Assembly: GCF_018991925.1 (NCBI RefSeq)
Contig: NW_024756459.1
Location: 489,001-553,000 of the forward strand
Direction of reading: 5' to 3'
DNA length: 64,000 nucleotides
Origin: Homarus americanus
Taxonomy: Eukaryota > Arthropoda > Malacostraca > Decapoda > Nephropidae
The notes beneath the pieces are model-generated. The model had not been told where the DNA came from. It did not search any database and saw nothing but the letters and a program-made list of their open reading frames with translations. The first letter of the stretch is position 1. Each line of letters starts with the position of its first letter. A program made the translations under genes and the position numbers. Below are positions 11,066 to 22,759 of the stretch, one piece after another.

Positions 11066-11067
<2 letters not shown>

Positions 11068-11484
11068 CAAAAATAACAGTAAAACGGGTTGCACAATTGT
11101 TCATACACGTCATGAGTGAACAACTTACTGTTCAAGTGAACTTTGGAGTCACATGTACTAGTTAGTGTCAGATTTGAGACAAAAAAAAGAACCAGATTTA
11201 ATAGATACTTGGAAATCCACTTTGAAATCTGGACAATGACTTAGAACAGGGAAAATTACCTGGAATCTCGGTCACCTGCAAGAAATGTCAGATTTTTTTT
11301 TTACCATTTAATGTTTTGTAATCTGTTTCACTCAGATTCCAGATTTATTCAGTTATTAATACGAGTTTAGTCTAACGTATAAAGTACAGGTATTTATGTA
11401 TCTTACCTGGATTGTAATTTTTTGTACCTTAATTATGTCGATATAGGCAGAGGTTTAAGGTATACCGTAGATAAATTATGATAG
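11066..11484. other. Unique AT-rich DNA
   Basis: No supported gene, RNA or repeat array is visible. Confidence 0.55.
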
Positions 11485-11486
11485 TG

Positions 11487-11603
11487 AAATACATTATAAT
11501 ACAGTGAAAATACATTATAATACAGTGATATACATTATAATACAGTGAAATACATTATAATACAGTGAAATACATTATAATACAGTGATATACATTATAA
11601 TAG
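11487..11603. repeat. 20-bp minisatellite, 6 copies
   Basis: Copies begin ACATTATAATACAGTG at 11491, 11512, 11532, 11552, 11572 and 11592. The copies are nearly identical apart from a GAAAT/GATAT alternation, which suggests recent expansion. Confidence 0.95.
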
Positions 11604-12173
<570 letters not shown>

Positions 12174-12242
12174 TCATTATTATTATCATCATTATTTAAC
12201 CTCAACATCCATTACACATACACACGTAAGACAGAATCCAAC

Positions 12243-12304
12243 CACACCATGACTACCGAGCCACACCATGACTACCGAGCCACACCATGACTACCGAGCC
12301 ACAC
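12243..12304. repeat. 19-bp tandem repeat, 3 copies
   Basis: The unit CACACCATGACTACCGAGC repeats with exact 19-bp period (ATG at 12249, 12268, 12287). Confidence 0.95.
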
Positions 12305-12584
12305 TAACGCCGTCACACACACACACACACCTCACCTCCACCTGCCCATTACACTGATGACGTGAGCGCTTGTGTCATTAGGGAGATGGTGTTAATTAGA
12401 CTGTGGTGGGTGATAGTAATTGTGGTTGATTTTGGTTGTGATACGAGATGGTGGTGTTTATTTAGTGGTGGACTGGTGGGAGATGTGTGGGGATTGGGTT
12501 GTTTTGTGGTGGTTAGGTTAGGTTCGGCGAGAGGTTGTTTTTGGGTTGTTGTGGTAGAATTTGGCCTTTTTAGTAATGATAAAT

Positions 12585-12757
12585 CTACTACTACTACTAC
12601 TACTACTACTATAGAATAAGAATTTTTAGCGCAATTTACGCCTTGAAATCATCCAACATGACCCATTGTTACGACCAGTGCTCAAGAAAACATGAAAATA
12701 AATGCAGTAATATTAATAGGAAGTGTGACATTTGTGTGTGTGTGTGTGTGTGTGCGC
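12585..12757. repeat. ACT and TG/CG microsatellites
   Basis: An ACT run (12585-12613) and a TG run ending in CGCGCG (12735-12760). Confidence 0.85.
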
Positions 12758-12760
12758 GCG

Positions 12761-13165
12761 TCATTATAGATCAAGGTGTGTTCTTACCTGTAGCGTATAT
12801 ATGTCACCTGTACAACCTCGTTTAGGTAAGGTCGTTAGTAGATTCAGGTGATTTGTTTGAGGAGGATTTGTGGCTTTGGAGAGAGAGAGCTTCTTATATA
12901 TAAAAGTTGATTTACCTGAGTTAGTATATTGGCTAATTAATGGGTTTTATGCACAGGAAGAATATCACCTGTAGATTAGACACCTCCGCTTATTTTAACT
13001 CTAGTGAAGGATGATGATAGATGTATTTTGTAGATGTATTATGTATGGTATTGTATTATCCAGCAGTATACAGCGGTGTATTGTACGGTGTCTGAGTGTA
13101 TATTTCCGTATACCGAGGGAGGACTAGCCGTGTGTGTATGAACCTTGACAAAAACCAGCCTGTCC
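12761..13165. other. Unique DNA, no gene seen
   Basis: Several ACCTGTA fragments and an AT-rich centre; nothing supportable. Confidence 0.5.
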
Positions 13166-13167
13166 AG

Positions 13168-13168
<1 letters not shown>

Positions 13169-13214
<46 letters not shown>

Positions 13215-13470
13215 GCAAGGCTCGTCAGGGGCTGAGGCATTGGTGAAAGCATCAAGGGGTCCAGACTGACACATCTATTACTGATAGATAGATAGATAGA
13301 TAGATGTAAGACTCAATTGGTAGGACCAGTGTTCTTCCAGTCGTCTCCTGGGGGTGGTAAGGGAGGGATGGGAGGGACAGGTAGGGTGGGCTTTGTAACT
13401 GTGCTGGGCATCTTGGTCTGCCCAGTGGCTGCCCAGTCGTTTCTCAAAGGTAGGTCGGGAGGAGGGGGAC

Positions 13471-13517
<47 letters not shown>

Positions 13518-13545
13518 ATCTCTATCTCTATCTCTCTCTCTCTGA
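13169..13545. repeat. GT, GATA and CT/ATCT microsatellites
   Basis: GT (13169-13213), GATA (13285-13305) and CT grading into ATCTCT (13470-13545). A G-rich unique block lies at 13345-13470. Confidence 0.9.
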
Positions 13546-13654
13546 TCTCTTACATGTTCAGCTGATTTAAGTCAGTTCAAATCTCCTTCACCAGATAAGA
13601 ACGTGTCAGTGATCGTAGAATATATATTGGATACCTCTAGTCAACTCGGGGTCA

Positions 13655-14200
13655 GGTCTCTAACCTAACCTAACCTAAATTTATTGTAAGTCAAACAATG
13701 ATTGAAATACAAACCTAACGTAACTTCAGAAAGAAAAACAAACTTAACGTAACACAAATGGCAACACAAATCGTAAGAGTAATGTAAACAGCACCACGAG
13801 GACTACATCACACAGGTCACGATTTACAGAGAGTACAAACAGATAATGTAAATGAAGTCAGTGTATACGTGACCAGTGAAGAGGTGGAGGTGTGGTTAGA
13901 AAGTGGTGCTGAAGGTGTGAGTCAGTGTTGGGATTCTCAAAGGTTCGTAGTTACCTGAGTTACCTGGTTTGATTTCGTTAATTGGAGGTGTGTGAATGTT
14001 AGTACACCTGGTTTGCTTTAGTTTGGATACACTGGTGAATTTATATACCTGGTGTACTAAAGGTGAATTTATTTAATTAATCTAACTTAATCACTCCATC
14101 CCTAACCTAACCTAACCTAACCTAACCCTTGTTTAATCTAACGTAAAAATCCTATACCTAATTTAACCACCTCACCTCACCTCACCTTACCTTACCTACG
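13655..14200. repeat. Short CCTAA patches in unique DNA
   Basis: Telomere-type CCTAA runs of 4-5 units at about 13657-13677 and 14102-14128, followed by CACCT/TACCT units at 14165-14198. Between them, 13932-13955 matches the dispersed GAGAATC family on the minus strand. Confidence 0.8.
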
Positions 14201-14282
14201 GCCTCAAATGACCCGGTGGTGGTGTTTAGGGTGAAAATTCCGAGTTAGGCTCCGAGTTACGGGTTCGAGATATGACTATTAA

Positions 14283-14572
14283 GCCTAGTTATCCAGGGTT
14301 CGAGTTTTCATGCCGAGTTATCCAGGGTTCGAGTTTTCATACCGAGTTATCCAGGGTTCGAGTTTTCATGCCGAGTTATCCAGGGTTCGAGTTTTCATGC
14401 CGAGTTATCCAGGGTTCGAGTTTTCATGCCGAGTTATCCAGGGTTCGAGTTTTCATACCGAGTTATCCAGGGTTCGAGTTTTCATGCCGAGTTATCCAGG
14501 GTTCGAGTTTTCATGCCGAGTTATCCAGGGTTCGAGTTTTCATGCCGAGTTATCCAGGGTTCGAGTTTTCGT
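14283..14572. repeat. 29-bp minisatellite, 10 copies, open in three frames
   Basis: Ten copies start every 29 bp from 14283 to 14544, with the core GAGTTATCCAGGGTTCGAG. Because 29 is not a multiple of three and no stop arises, all three plus frames stay open and read the same three peptides in rotation. GGTTCGAGTTT in each copy matches the Pol III B-box consensus at about 9 of 11 positions. No A-box or tRNA fold accompanies it. Confidence 0.97.
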
Positions 14573-15213
14573 ACCACTGTAGCAGGACCAGACTGTGTGG
14601 TGTGGTACTTTGAGGTGTTACTTTTCACCGCCTGTAGCTGAGTGTCCCGGTTTAGTGCTGTCTTCGAACCCCTTGAGGACCATGATGACTTGACCACTTG
14701 AGTACGATGACCTAACCCATCTTCACCACTTACCCATCTTAAGTACGATGATCTAATTCCTTCAGGGGTTAAATCGACGTAATCAAGGGGTTAAACCATC
14801 TTAAATTATCATCCTCAAGGGGTTAAAACATCTTCCTCAGGAGTTAAACCAAAAAAAAAACTATAATTTTCACTTCCATTGTTTTAGAATTCAATCTCTC
14901 GCTATATGTTAAAATTATATGTACTCGATTTGTTTAAATAATTATAGGGATTTAGTTAAGATTTTCTGATATCAAATTGTTCTTGGTTGGTGTATAATTA
15001 TCTGGTATTATAATCTATATTATCATACAACTACGTATAATGGGTATAATTAAGTGGAGATTATACCTTTGATGATAGTGTATGATTATAGGTAGAGGAT
15101 AATTTGTAGTTTAATTGTTGTGTTTGTTTTGGGGGAGAAATTAAATGGTTTATTATTTAATTGTTTTGAAAGGGAGAGAGAATTGTCTTTTATATTTATC
15201 TCATCGTACATCT

Positions 15214-15215
<2 letters not shown>
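14573..15215. other. Unique DNA with weak GGGGTTAA repeats
   Basis: At 14690-14850 several loose copies of CTCAAGGGGTTAAA and AAGTACGATGA occur. A related motif returns at 37890-37965. The rest is AT-rich with no supported gene. Confidence 0.55.

Positions 15216-15253
<38 letters not shown>
15216..15253. repeat. CA microsatellite
   Basis: Uninterrupted CA run. Confidence 0.95.
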
Positions 15254-15256
<3 letters not shown>

Positions 15257-15385
15257 ATTTAAACCCCTAACACGACCCGCCAATTGGTGAAAATCGCCAG
15301 GGACGAATCCACCATCTGCACCACTGGATCGTAATGATAGTAATTGGTTGAAATAAGATGAAATTCGACAAAAATAAGAGTTAAA

Positions 15386-15567
15386 CCTAACCTAACCTAA
15401 CCCTAACCTAACCTAACCCTAACCTAACCTAACCCAACCCTAACCTAACCTAACCCAACCCTAACCTAACCCAACCCTAACCTAACCCAACCCTAACCTA
15501 ACCCTAACCTAACCTAACCTAACCAACCCTAACCTAACCCTAACCCAACCCTAACCTAACCTAACCA
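15386..15567. repeat. Interstitial telomere-like array, CCTAA strand
   Basis: About 180 bp of CCTAA units mixed with CCCTAA and CCCAA variants. (TTAGG)n is the usual telomere repeat of arthropods. This array is internal, C-rich on the plus strand and degenerate, so it is an interstitial relic or insertion rather than a chromosome end. Confidence 0.93.
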
Positions 15568-15777
15568 GACGCAAGTTGCACAGAGTCGTCGATATGTTGC
15601 ATGTGTATGATCGACTCTGCAACAAGCACATTGACAGAGGAAAGTATTTTTATATAGAAGCGAAATGTCTCTTTTAGGCTACGACAGTGAACCTAGTAGC
15701 TGTCTTTCCTTGCTGACTGATCGAGAAAGTTTCCGCGTGAGGGAGACTTTTTGTTGGACTATATATATCTTTAAATG

Positions 15778-16085
15778 CGCTAGTGTGTGTGTGTGTGTGT
15801 GTGGGCTGGCTGTAAACATTGATGTGTGTGAAGAAAGTGATTTTAACGCTTTCATATTGTGAGTCAGCCGTGGGATGAGAGTGGCGTGGTTGGAGGTGTG
15901 ATGGGCGTAGCCGTGGGCGTTATGATGGGTTGCTGTGGCTCGGGGTGTGATGGGTGTGACCGTGGGCGTGATGAAGAGCAGCCATAAATTGTGGGTGTGG
16001 TCGGTGTGGTTGGGGACTTGGTCATGGGCGCGATGACCAGCGGGTGTGAATGAGGGCGTAATGGGTGTGGTTGTGGGCGTGATTA
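15778..16085. repeat. GT run and GTGGGCGT-rich degenerate repeat
   Basis: A short GT run (15782-15803), then GTGGGCGT/GATGGGTGTG units at about 20-40 bp spacing (15870-16085). CGTGGGCGT resembles the Egr zinc-finger consensus, but the array is diverged. Confidence 0.75.
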
Positions 16086-16100
16086 TTATTATTGTTGTTG

Positions 16101-16147
<47 letters not shown>

Positions 16148-16167
16148 GGTCGCAAAATGGAATGCAG

Positions 16168-16209
<42 letters not shown>
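16086..16209. repeat. TTA and CT microsatellites
   Basis: TTA-type run (16083-16147) and CT run (16170-16209), 22 bp apart. Confidence 0.95.
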
Positions 16210-16213
<4 letters not shown>

Positions 16214-16478
16214 ACATAACATCTCCCTAACGCTTAAACACACCAAGACCTTAATACCTTGGGTGAGCTGTAAATCTCTTCTGACAAATGACAGTAATTC
16301 CCGTAAAGAAACAGAGACCTACTACTCATAGCTCACAATTCTCTTAAGGCTCTTACGTTAAATGTTTTATCGTAAGTGTAAATAATAATAATTTATCTGT
16401 CTTATTTAAGCCCCCCCCCGTAAAGAGAGGTTGTTAAATATGGCGTCGGAATTCCCTTGAGACTTGACTGTAGTTAGG

Positions 16479-16514
16479 TGTGTGTGTGTGTGTGTGAGAG
16501 AGGAAGAGAGAGAG
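16479..16514. repeat. GT then GA microsatellite
   Basis: Short GT run passing directly into GAGAG. Confidence 0.85.
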
Positions 16515-16569
16515 CACAGTAATAGTCTGCTGCATCACTTGACCACCTGTTGAAATTGCCTCTTTTGCT

Positions 16570-16785
16570 TTCATTTACTGTTGTTGTGGTGTACTTCTGT
16601 TGCTGTTTACCGTTGTTTTACTTCTGTTGCTGTTTACCGTTTATTTGTTCACTTCTGTTGGTTTGTTTACTTTTGTTGTGGTTTACCGTTTGTTCACTTG
16701 TTTTTACCGTTGATTTGTTTACTTCTGTTGTGTGTACTGTTTGTTTACTCTTTTGATGTTTACCGTTTGTTTGTTCACCTCTCTT
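16570..16785. repeat. TTACCGTTTGTTCACTTCTG minisatellite
   Basis: Imperfect T-rich units of 20-45 bp combining TTTACCGTTTGTT and ACTTCTGTTG. Two plus-strand frames read hydrophobic Phe/Leu/Cys/Val peptides; I treat these as artefacts of the repeat. Confidence 0.85.
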
Positions 16786-16934
16786 AACCCCCTTCCCCTC
16801 ACCCCTACTTCCCCCCCCTTACCCCCCACCTAACCTAACCCGCTCCCCCTACTCTCCACCCCCCCCCCAGGCCAGCATCATCACCGGGCCGGAGATGAGT
16901 TGACTGATGAATGTTGGTGACCGTTCTCACTGCC

Positions 16935-17180
16935 GGGGCTGGGATGTGCTGAGAGTTGGTGCTGGGATGTGCTGAGACTTGGCGCTGGGATTTAGCTCCA
17001 ACGCTGGAAATGAGTACCTGGCGCTAAGAATTTACTCCCTTGCTCTGGGATTTATTGCTCGTCGCTGGGATGAAGTTCCGGCTCTGGGATTTTAGTGGCT
17101 GGTGCTGGGATTTTCATGGCCGGCGCTGGGATTTTAGTGGCTGGTGCTGGGATTTACATGGCCGGCGCTGGGATTTAACG
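16935..17180. repeat. GGCGCTGGGATTT minisatellite
   Basis: About eleven imperfect 20-22 bp units centred on GCTGGGATTT, alternating with ATGGCCGGC and AGTGGCTGGT linkers. Confidence 0.88.
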
Positions 17181-17264
17181 CTGAGTGTACTGTACATACA
17201 CCATGTTATGACGCGGTCGTTGCCTGGGGATTATCGATAGTGCTTATTAATGAATCTCATTAGT

Positions 17265-17296
17265 GCCGTGTGCGTGTGCGTGTGTGTGTGCGTGTG

Positions 17297-17346
<50 letters not shown>

Positions 17347-17525
17347 GTATATACAGTACTTGTGTTGTATATATTTGTATAGTCTCTCGTGGTATAGTTA
17401 TGCAGTATGTGTATATGTGTTACGGTGTTACATATATGTATTGTGTTGTGGTGTTACGTATGTGTATAGTGTGTTATGGTGATACTGTTATGGCGTTACG
17501 TGTTACTGTTATCTATGTGTCGAGT
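17265..17525. repeat. GT/CG microsatellite and GTGTTACG repeats
   Basis: GT run with CGTG interruptions (17267-17345), then degenerate GTGTTACGTATGTGTAT units to about 17520. Confidence 0.88.
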
Positions 17526-17630
17526 AACAGGCCTACGGGGTGATTAATGTGACATCACCCAATCCTACCCGTTATGGATTGGGTGATTGAACTAAGCTGA
17601 ACTAAGCTTAGACGGTCACTTTACTGCTAT

Positions 17631-17832
17631 GGAGAGAGAGAGAGAGAGAGAGGGGGGTATTATCTAGCTCTGTCAGATACAAATCACGTTTCAAATACAT
17701 TCATCTTTCAATGCCTCAAAAGTCGTAAATATACCTTGTTAGAAGCGTGAAATAACGAGGCACAAGAATGTCACAGTTACCCTACAGTTAACAGTAATAA
17801 CACTTAACAGTCAGTTACATTCTAGCCAAGGT

Positions 17833-17882
<50 letters not shown>

Positions 17883-18055
17883 TCGTGCCATTAACACCAC
17901 ACCATCACCACATCAACACCATACTCCCCACACCATCACCACCACTCGACACACCACACCGCCGCCACACCAGTACACCATCAACACTACACACCACACT
18001 GCATATCACACCACACCATCGCCACACCACACCACATCATCACCACACTGTTCCT
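17631..18055. repeat. GA run, CT run and CACCATCACC repeats
   Basis: GA (17631-17652), CT (17836-17877) and CACCACACCATCACC-type units (17885-18055), with unique DNA at 17655-17835. Confidence 0.88.
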
Positions 18056-18154
18056 TCCGACACGTAGAGTAAATTAACGCTTCACTTCCTTTCGGAGCCA
18101 ACCAAGTGTGGCTACCGTACCTCACTGTACCGGTGTGACCAAACTCCTGGGTGA

Positions 18155-18345
18155 GTGTAGTGAGATGGTGATAGTGTGATGGTGGTAATAGTGTGGTGTT
18201 GTAGTGATGGTAGTGGTAGTGTGGTGTTGTAGTGATGGTAGTGGTAGTGTGGTGTTGTAGTGATGGTAGTGGTAGTGTGGTGTTGTAGTGATGGAAATGT
18301 GGTATTGTGGTGGTGTTATGGTGTTGATACTGTGGTGTTGTGGTA
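18155..18345. repeat. GGTAGTGTGGTGTTGTAGTGAT minisatellite
   Basis: Four near-identical 27-28 bp units around TGTGGTGTTGTAGTGATGG, with degenerate flanks. Confidence 0.9.
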
Positions 18346-18526
18346 GTATGATTCCATGGTGTTGATAATGAGACAATGTAACTAAAGATAGTGATAAAAG
18401 CGTAATATTGTGATAACATTATGGTGGTGGCGAAGATATCATAGTGATATTGATAGTGATGGCACTGTACTCACAACACTACACACACCTACGTTAAATA
18501 TCATCAGAGAAATATTACCTCTATAC

Positions 18527-18929
18527 ACAGTCCCCTTCACTAGTGCGTTTACAGGGGCTCGTCAAGTTTTGTACAGTGTGGCAACGTTGTGTTTGTTTAC
18601 AGGGGCTCGTCAAGTTTTGTACAGTGTGGCAACGTTGTGTTTGTTTACAGGGGCTCGTCAGGTTTCGTACAGTGTGGCAACGTTGTGTTTGTTTACAGGG
18701 GCTCGTCAGGTTTCGTACAGTGTGGCAACGTTGTGTTTGTTTACAGGGACTCGTCAGGTTTCGTACAGTGTGGCAACGTTGTCTTTGTTTACATTCAACA
18801 GAAGGTAACCCACAATGCTAAACACACTATGGAATCAAATTAAAACTATACAAAAGAATATCTCAATGTAATGATCTGTGGAATGTTTATATGACGAGTC
18901 CCTGTAAACGCACAAGTGAAGGGGACTGT
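18527..18929. repeat. Inverted-repeat element enclosing a 48-bp x5 array
   Basis: A 38-bp left arm (18527-18564) matches the reverse complement of 18892-18929 at 36 of 38 positions. Between them lie five copies of a 48-bp unit starting at 18551, 18599, 18647, 18695 and 18743. Forty-eight is a multiple of three, so each plus frame reads 16-residue peptide repeats. The first 14 bases of each unit derive from the inner part of the left arm. No clear target-site duplication is visible. It could be a foldback or MITE-like element. Confidence 0.85.
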
Positions 18930-19125
18930 ATCTCTGCCCCTATCAAGACATATACCAGGTGTTTAATGCTGTATTAGCCAGATGTGTGGGAGTGTACTGA
19001 GATCCTATGTAAGCTGGATATATGGAGTTAGTTCTGGTGGGTGTCTTAACTACTATTTGTGTTTCTTTCTTTTTTTTTCCTCTTTCTTTCATATTTAAGC
19101 TACACATATACTTAGTTCTGTTGGT

Positions 19126-19300
19126 GTCTCTCTCTCTCTCTCTCTCTCTCGTATATAAACTACTTGACTTTTATCAACACAGAATACAACAGCACGAACC
19201 ATCTTTATGCCTACACTATCTCCTCCCTCCTTCCCTCCCTCCTGCCTTCCTTCCCTCCTCTCCCTCCCTCCCTACTGCCCTCCCTCCCTCCATCATCATC
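19126..19300. repeat. CT run and CCCTCC pyrimidine tract
   Basis: CT microsatellite (19126-19150) and CCTTCCCTCC-rich DNA (19210-19295). Confidence 0.85.
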
Positions 19301-19494
19301 CATCTCTATTTAAACTCCATCTACATTTATGTCCGTATGTGTATCCATCATTTTCTCCTTCCAGCTCCCCTTACCCTGCCATAGGCCTCCCTAAATCCCT
19401 GGACTTGGGGACCTAACCTAACCTAACCTTGCGGATATGTATGGTAAATTAAGTTCTGCTTCGGATATCAGTTAGGTCGTATGTGTGTGTGGGG

Positions 19495-19810
19495 GGAAAG
19501 ACGTGTCTACAGGGATAGTGAGAGGAAATGTGGGTAAGGGGGGAGGAAATAGAGGTAGAAGAGGAAATGTGGGTAAGGGGGGGAGGAAATAGAGGTAGAA
19601 GAGGAAATGTTAATATTTGAGGCGTGGACACAGTTAACGACTATGTGGACACGGGGAGAGTGAGGGGGTGAGGAGATGGTCGATGGGAGAGGAAGGAAGG
19701 GACGATTAGTGGGAAGGGAGAAAGAATAGGATGGAAAGGTCGGTGGGAAAGGAGGAGGAAGGTAGAGTTAATAGGAAAGAAGTGGGAAGGAAAAGGGAAA
19801 GAACTTATTT
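19495..19810. repeat. ~40-bp purine-rich tandem repeat and GGAAGG tract
   Basis: Two and a half copies of a roughly 40-bp unit (GAGGAAATGTGGGTAAGGGG plus AGGAAATAGAGGTAGAA) at 19520-19612, then a purine-rich block to 19810. Just upstream, 19417-19430 is a short CCTAA patch. Confidence 0.85.
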
Positions 19811-19879
19811 ATAACCTCTAGTGTTGACACAGTACAGTAAGTAAACTGCACTCGAGCGATGTACCAACTCACCCTATAT

Positions 19880-20362
19880 GACACCTTTCTCAATTATGAC
19901 CTTTGACCTGTAGATGACACCTTTCTCAATATGATCTTTGACCTCTAGATGTCACCTTTCTCAATATGACCTTTGACCTCTAGATGACACCTTTCTCAAT
20001 ATGACCTTTTACCTCTAGATGACACCTTCTCAATTTGACCTTTGACCTCTAGATGACACCTTTCTCAATATGACTTTGACCTCTAGATGGCACCTTTCTC
20101 AATTTGACTTTGACCTCTAGATGACACCTTTCTCAATTTGACCTTTGACCTTTAGATAACACCTTTTTCAATATGACTTTGACCTCTAGATGACACCTTT
20201 CTCAATTTGACCTTTGACCTCTAGATGACACCTTTCTCACTATGACCTTTGACCTCTAGATGGCACCTTTCTCAATTTGACCTTTGACCTCTAGATGACA
20301 CCTTTCTCAATATGATCTTTGACCTCTAGATGACACCTTTCTCAATTTGACCTTTGACCTTA
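19880..20362. repeat. 35-bp minisatellite carrying 14 nuclear-receptor DR1 motifs
   Basis: Fourteen units at 34-35 bp period. Each contains TGACCTTTGACCT or a near variant, followed by CTAGATGACACCTTTCTCAA. Eight copies are perfect (starts 19897, 19967, 20036, 20139, 20208, 20243, 20278, 20348). Three have one substitution (19932, 20002, 20313) and three lack one C (20071, 20105, 20174). The reverse complement, AGGTCAAAGGTCA, is the textbook DR1 element bound by HNF4, RXR/USP and COUP-TF-type receptors. Binding here is inferred from the motif alone. Confidence 0.95.
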
Positions 20363-20364
20363 AC

Positions 20365-20850
20365 ACCCCAATACTTAACAGTTGTAGGTATTGGTCATAA
20401 TTTATATATATACCAAATTTAAAGGCTTTTGATCCATCCATTCCTGAGTAAATACAAACATCTTCACTACCTTAAACCAGGTGATCTAATTAACACAGGT
20501 AATTAGTGTAAGTAATTACCTGTACGAGTATGTAATTATCCGAAATGATTGTTAATACGGTCATTACTTCCGGGTGCAGTGGCTTGTTCCGGTAGTAATG
20601 TTTACCTTCATGGCCTAACTACCATTACAGTGTATATGATAATTTAGTTCACTTCACCTGTTAATGAATCAGGTGTTTGTCCTATTGTTTTCTTATACAT
20701 CAACGTGAACTTTTATTGTTTACTCACCTGTTGTGTCTATTGTTTACACAGCTGTCAAGGTTGTGTTTACATTTTCTCGGTATTGTGGTGGTGGCGTTGT
20801 TGTAGTGATGTTGTTATTGTGTGGTGTTGTGGTGTAGTTGTGATGGTAGC
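20365..20850. other. Unique AT-rich DNA
   Basis: Several ACCTGT/TGTTTACA fragments, no supported gene. Confidence 0.5.

Positions 20851-20892
<42 letters not shown>
20851..20892. repeat. GT microsatellite
   Basis: Uninterrupted GT run of about 40 bp. Confidence 0.95.
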
Positions 20893-20894
<2 letters not shown>

Positions 20895-21052
20895 GTGGAA
20901 AAAAAAACTTACATTTCTTTTTGGATAATTGAGCTTCTGTTAATAATAGTAATATCGTAATACTACAATGGTAATAATATATTTAATTGCTAAATTATAT
21001 TCCCAGGGAAACTTAAATTAAGCGGCACGTGAAGAGCCAGAAATAATGATAA

Positions 21053-21122
21053 TAATAACACCAACAACAACAACAACAACAACAACAATAATAACAATAA
21101 TAATAACAATAATAACAATAAC

Positions 21123-21175
<53 letters not shown>

Positions 21176-21194
21176 TAATAACAAATAAATAAAT
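21053..21194. repeat. AAC/AAT trinucleotide array
   Basis: About 45 trinucleotides, AAC at the left grading into AAT. On the minus strand this reads as polyleucine, an artefact. Confidence 0.95.
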
Positions 21195-21425
21195 AATAAA
21201 ATCATTATCACTTAATATAATGTTAGATGTAATTCATTTAATATTACTTAACTCTTAACACATGACTTGGGTCTAATTACTGAATAAAAATACTTTCCAT
21301 CGCTAACGACCCGGTGAAGCCATTTAACCAGAGGTGAAAGTCAATTGGTTAGGGCGTCAACCAATAGGAATTAAGATTTTCGATATTAGTGAGTGAGTCA
21401 TATTTTGGATTGATGAGTCGGTGAA

Positions 21426-21426
<1 letters not shown>

Positions 21427-21475
<49 letters not shown>

Positions 21476-21560
21476 AATCTTTCCTCTAAGAAAAAGAAGA
21501 AATCAGAAGACAGACAGACACAGACAGACAGACAGATAGACAGACAGACAGACAGAAAGT
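21427..21560. repeat. CT run and CAGA tetranucleotide run
   Basis: CT microsatellite (21427-21472) and CAGA array (21510-21557). Confidence 0.95.
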
Positions 21561-21714
21561 TTAATTACAAATTACTAAGAATATATAATTAGGTTCCAGG
21601 TCAGGTATTATATAATGACTTAATTAACTAACTAATTAGGTGTAATAAGAGGTAGGCTTGTTGCAGGTGATGTACTAATAGTGAAGGCTTAATTACCTAG
21701 CTCATTAGTGGCGG

Positions 21715-22225
21715 GGGTGGAGAGGTGATTTATTGGGGGAGTAGAGGTGATTTATTGGGGGAGGAGGGTGATTTATTGGGGAGGAGGGGTGACTTTTGGG
21801 GAGGAGAGGTGATTTATTGGGGGAGGAGAGGTGATTTATTGGGGTGTAGGAGGGGGTGATTTATTGGGGGGAGTGAGGGGTGATTTATTGGGGAGGAGAG
21901 GTGATTTATTGGGGGGAGGAGAGGTGATTATATTGGGGAGGAGAGGTGATTTATTGGGGTGGAGGGGTGATTTATTGGGGGAGGAGAGGTGATTTATTGG
22001 GGAAGGAGAGGTGATTTATTGGGGGAGGAGAGGTGATTTATTGGGGAGGAGGGTGATTTATTGGGGGAGGTGAGAGGTGATTTATTGGGGGTGGAGGGGT
22101 ACTTATTGGGGAGGAGAGGTGATTTGGTTGGGGAGTGAGAGGTGATTTATTGGGGAGGGAGAGGTGATTTATTGGGGGAGGAGAGGTGATTTATTGGGGG
22201 AGGAGAGGTGATTTTGGGGTGTGGG
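21715..22225. repeat. G-rich minisatellite, ~22-bp unit, about 22 copies
   Basis: Units of the form GAGAGGTGATTTATTGGGGG with 3-5 G per run. The regularly spaced G-runs on the plus strand give G-quadruplex potential along the whole 500 bp. Confidence 0.93.
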
Positions 22226-22284
22226 GTGAATTTTGAGAGAGGAATTGGGGAGATATTTTAGGGTAGTGAAGATGGGGAAGCGTG

Positions 22285-22286
<2 letters not shown>

Positions 22287-22340
<54 letters not shown>

Positions 22341-22415
22341 AAGTCCAACCCAGGAATTATTTTATATATGTTTTATTTCATATTTTTTTTCCCTGACCTC
22401 ACCTCACCTCACCTC
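22287..22415. repeat. CA run and short ACCTC run
   Basis: CA microsatellite (22288-22338) and four to five ACCTC units (22396-22415). Confidence 0.93.
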
Positions 22416-22632
22416 GTCACGTGGGAAAGTTGACAGACGTACACTGACCAGCTATGCCGTCACCGAGGCGTAACAAGAGCCGTCACCACCGTGTTACATC
22501 ACCTATTGTCTCCTGTCAGTGATTGTTACGCAATGTTACCTTCAACTGAAAGAGTGAGGGAGGGAGAGAGGAAAAATGAATGAGAGAGAGAAAGGATTAA
22601 AAGGCATTTGGTGTTTGGTTGCTAATCCTAGG

Positions 22633-22709
22633 TTTCTTTCTTTCTCTTTCTTTCTTTCTTTCTTTCTTTCTTTAAGCTAGACATATACACTTAGATCTGT
22701 AGGTGTCTT

Positions 22710-22756
<47 letters not shown>
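22633..22756. repeat. TTTC and CT microsatellites
   Basis: TTTC array (22633-22672) and CT array (22712-22756). Confidence 0.95.

Positions 22757-22759
<3 letters not shown>

Noticed and set aside
15386..15567. A true chromosome end
   Set aside because: The array is short, degenerate and flanked by unique DNA on both sides.
16871..16903. Terminal coding exon after CCCCCCCCCAG, reading ASIITGPEMS then stop
   Set aside because: Only ten residues, and the upstream C-tract makes an acceptor-like sequence by composition. No upstream exon or poly(A) context.
18551..18790. CRISPR-like appearance of five regular repeats
   Set aside because: Units are contiguous 48-bp tandem copies with no unique spacers, in a eukaryotic context.
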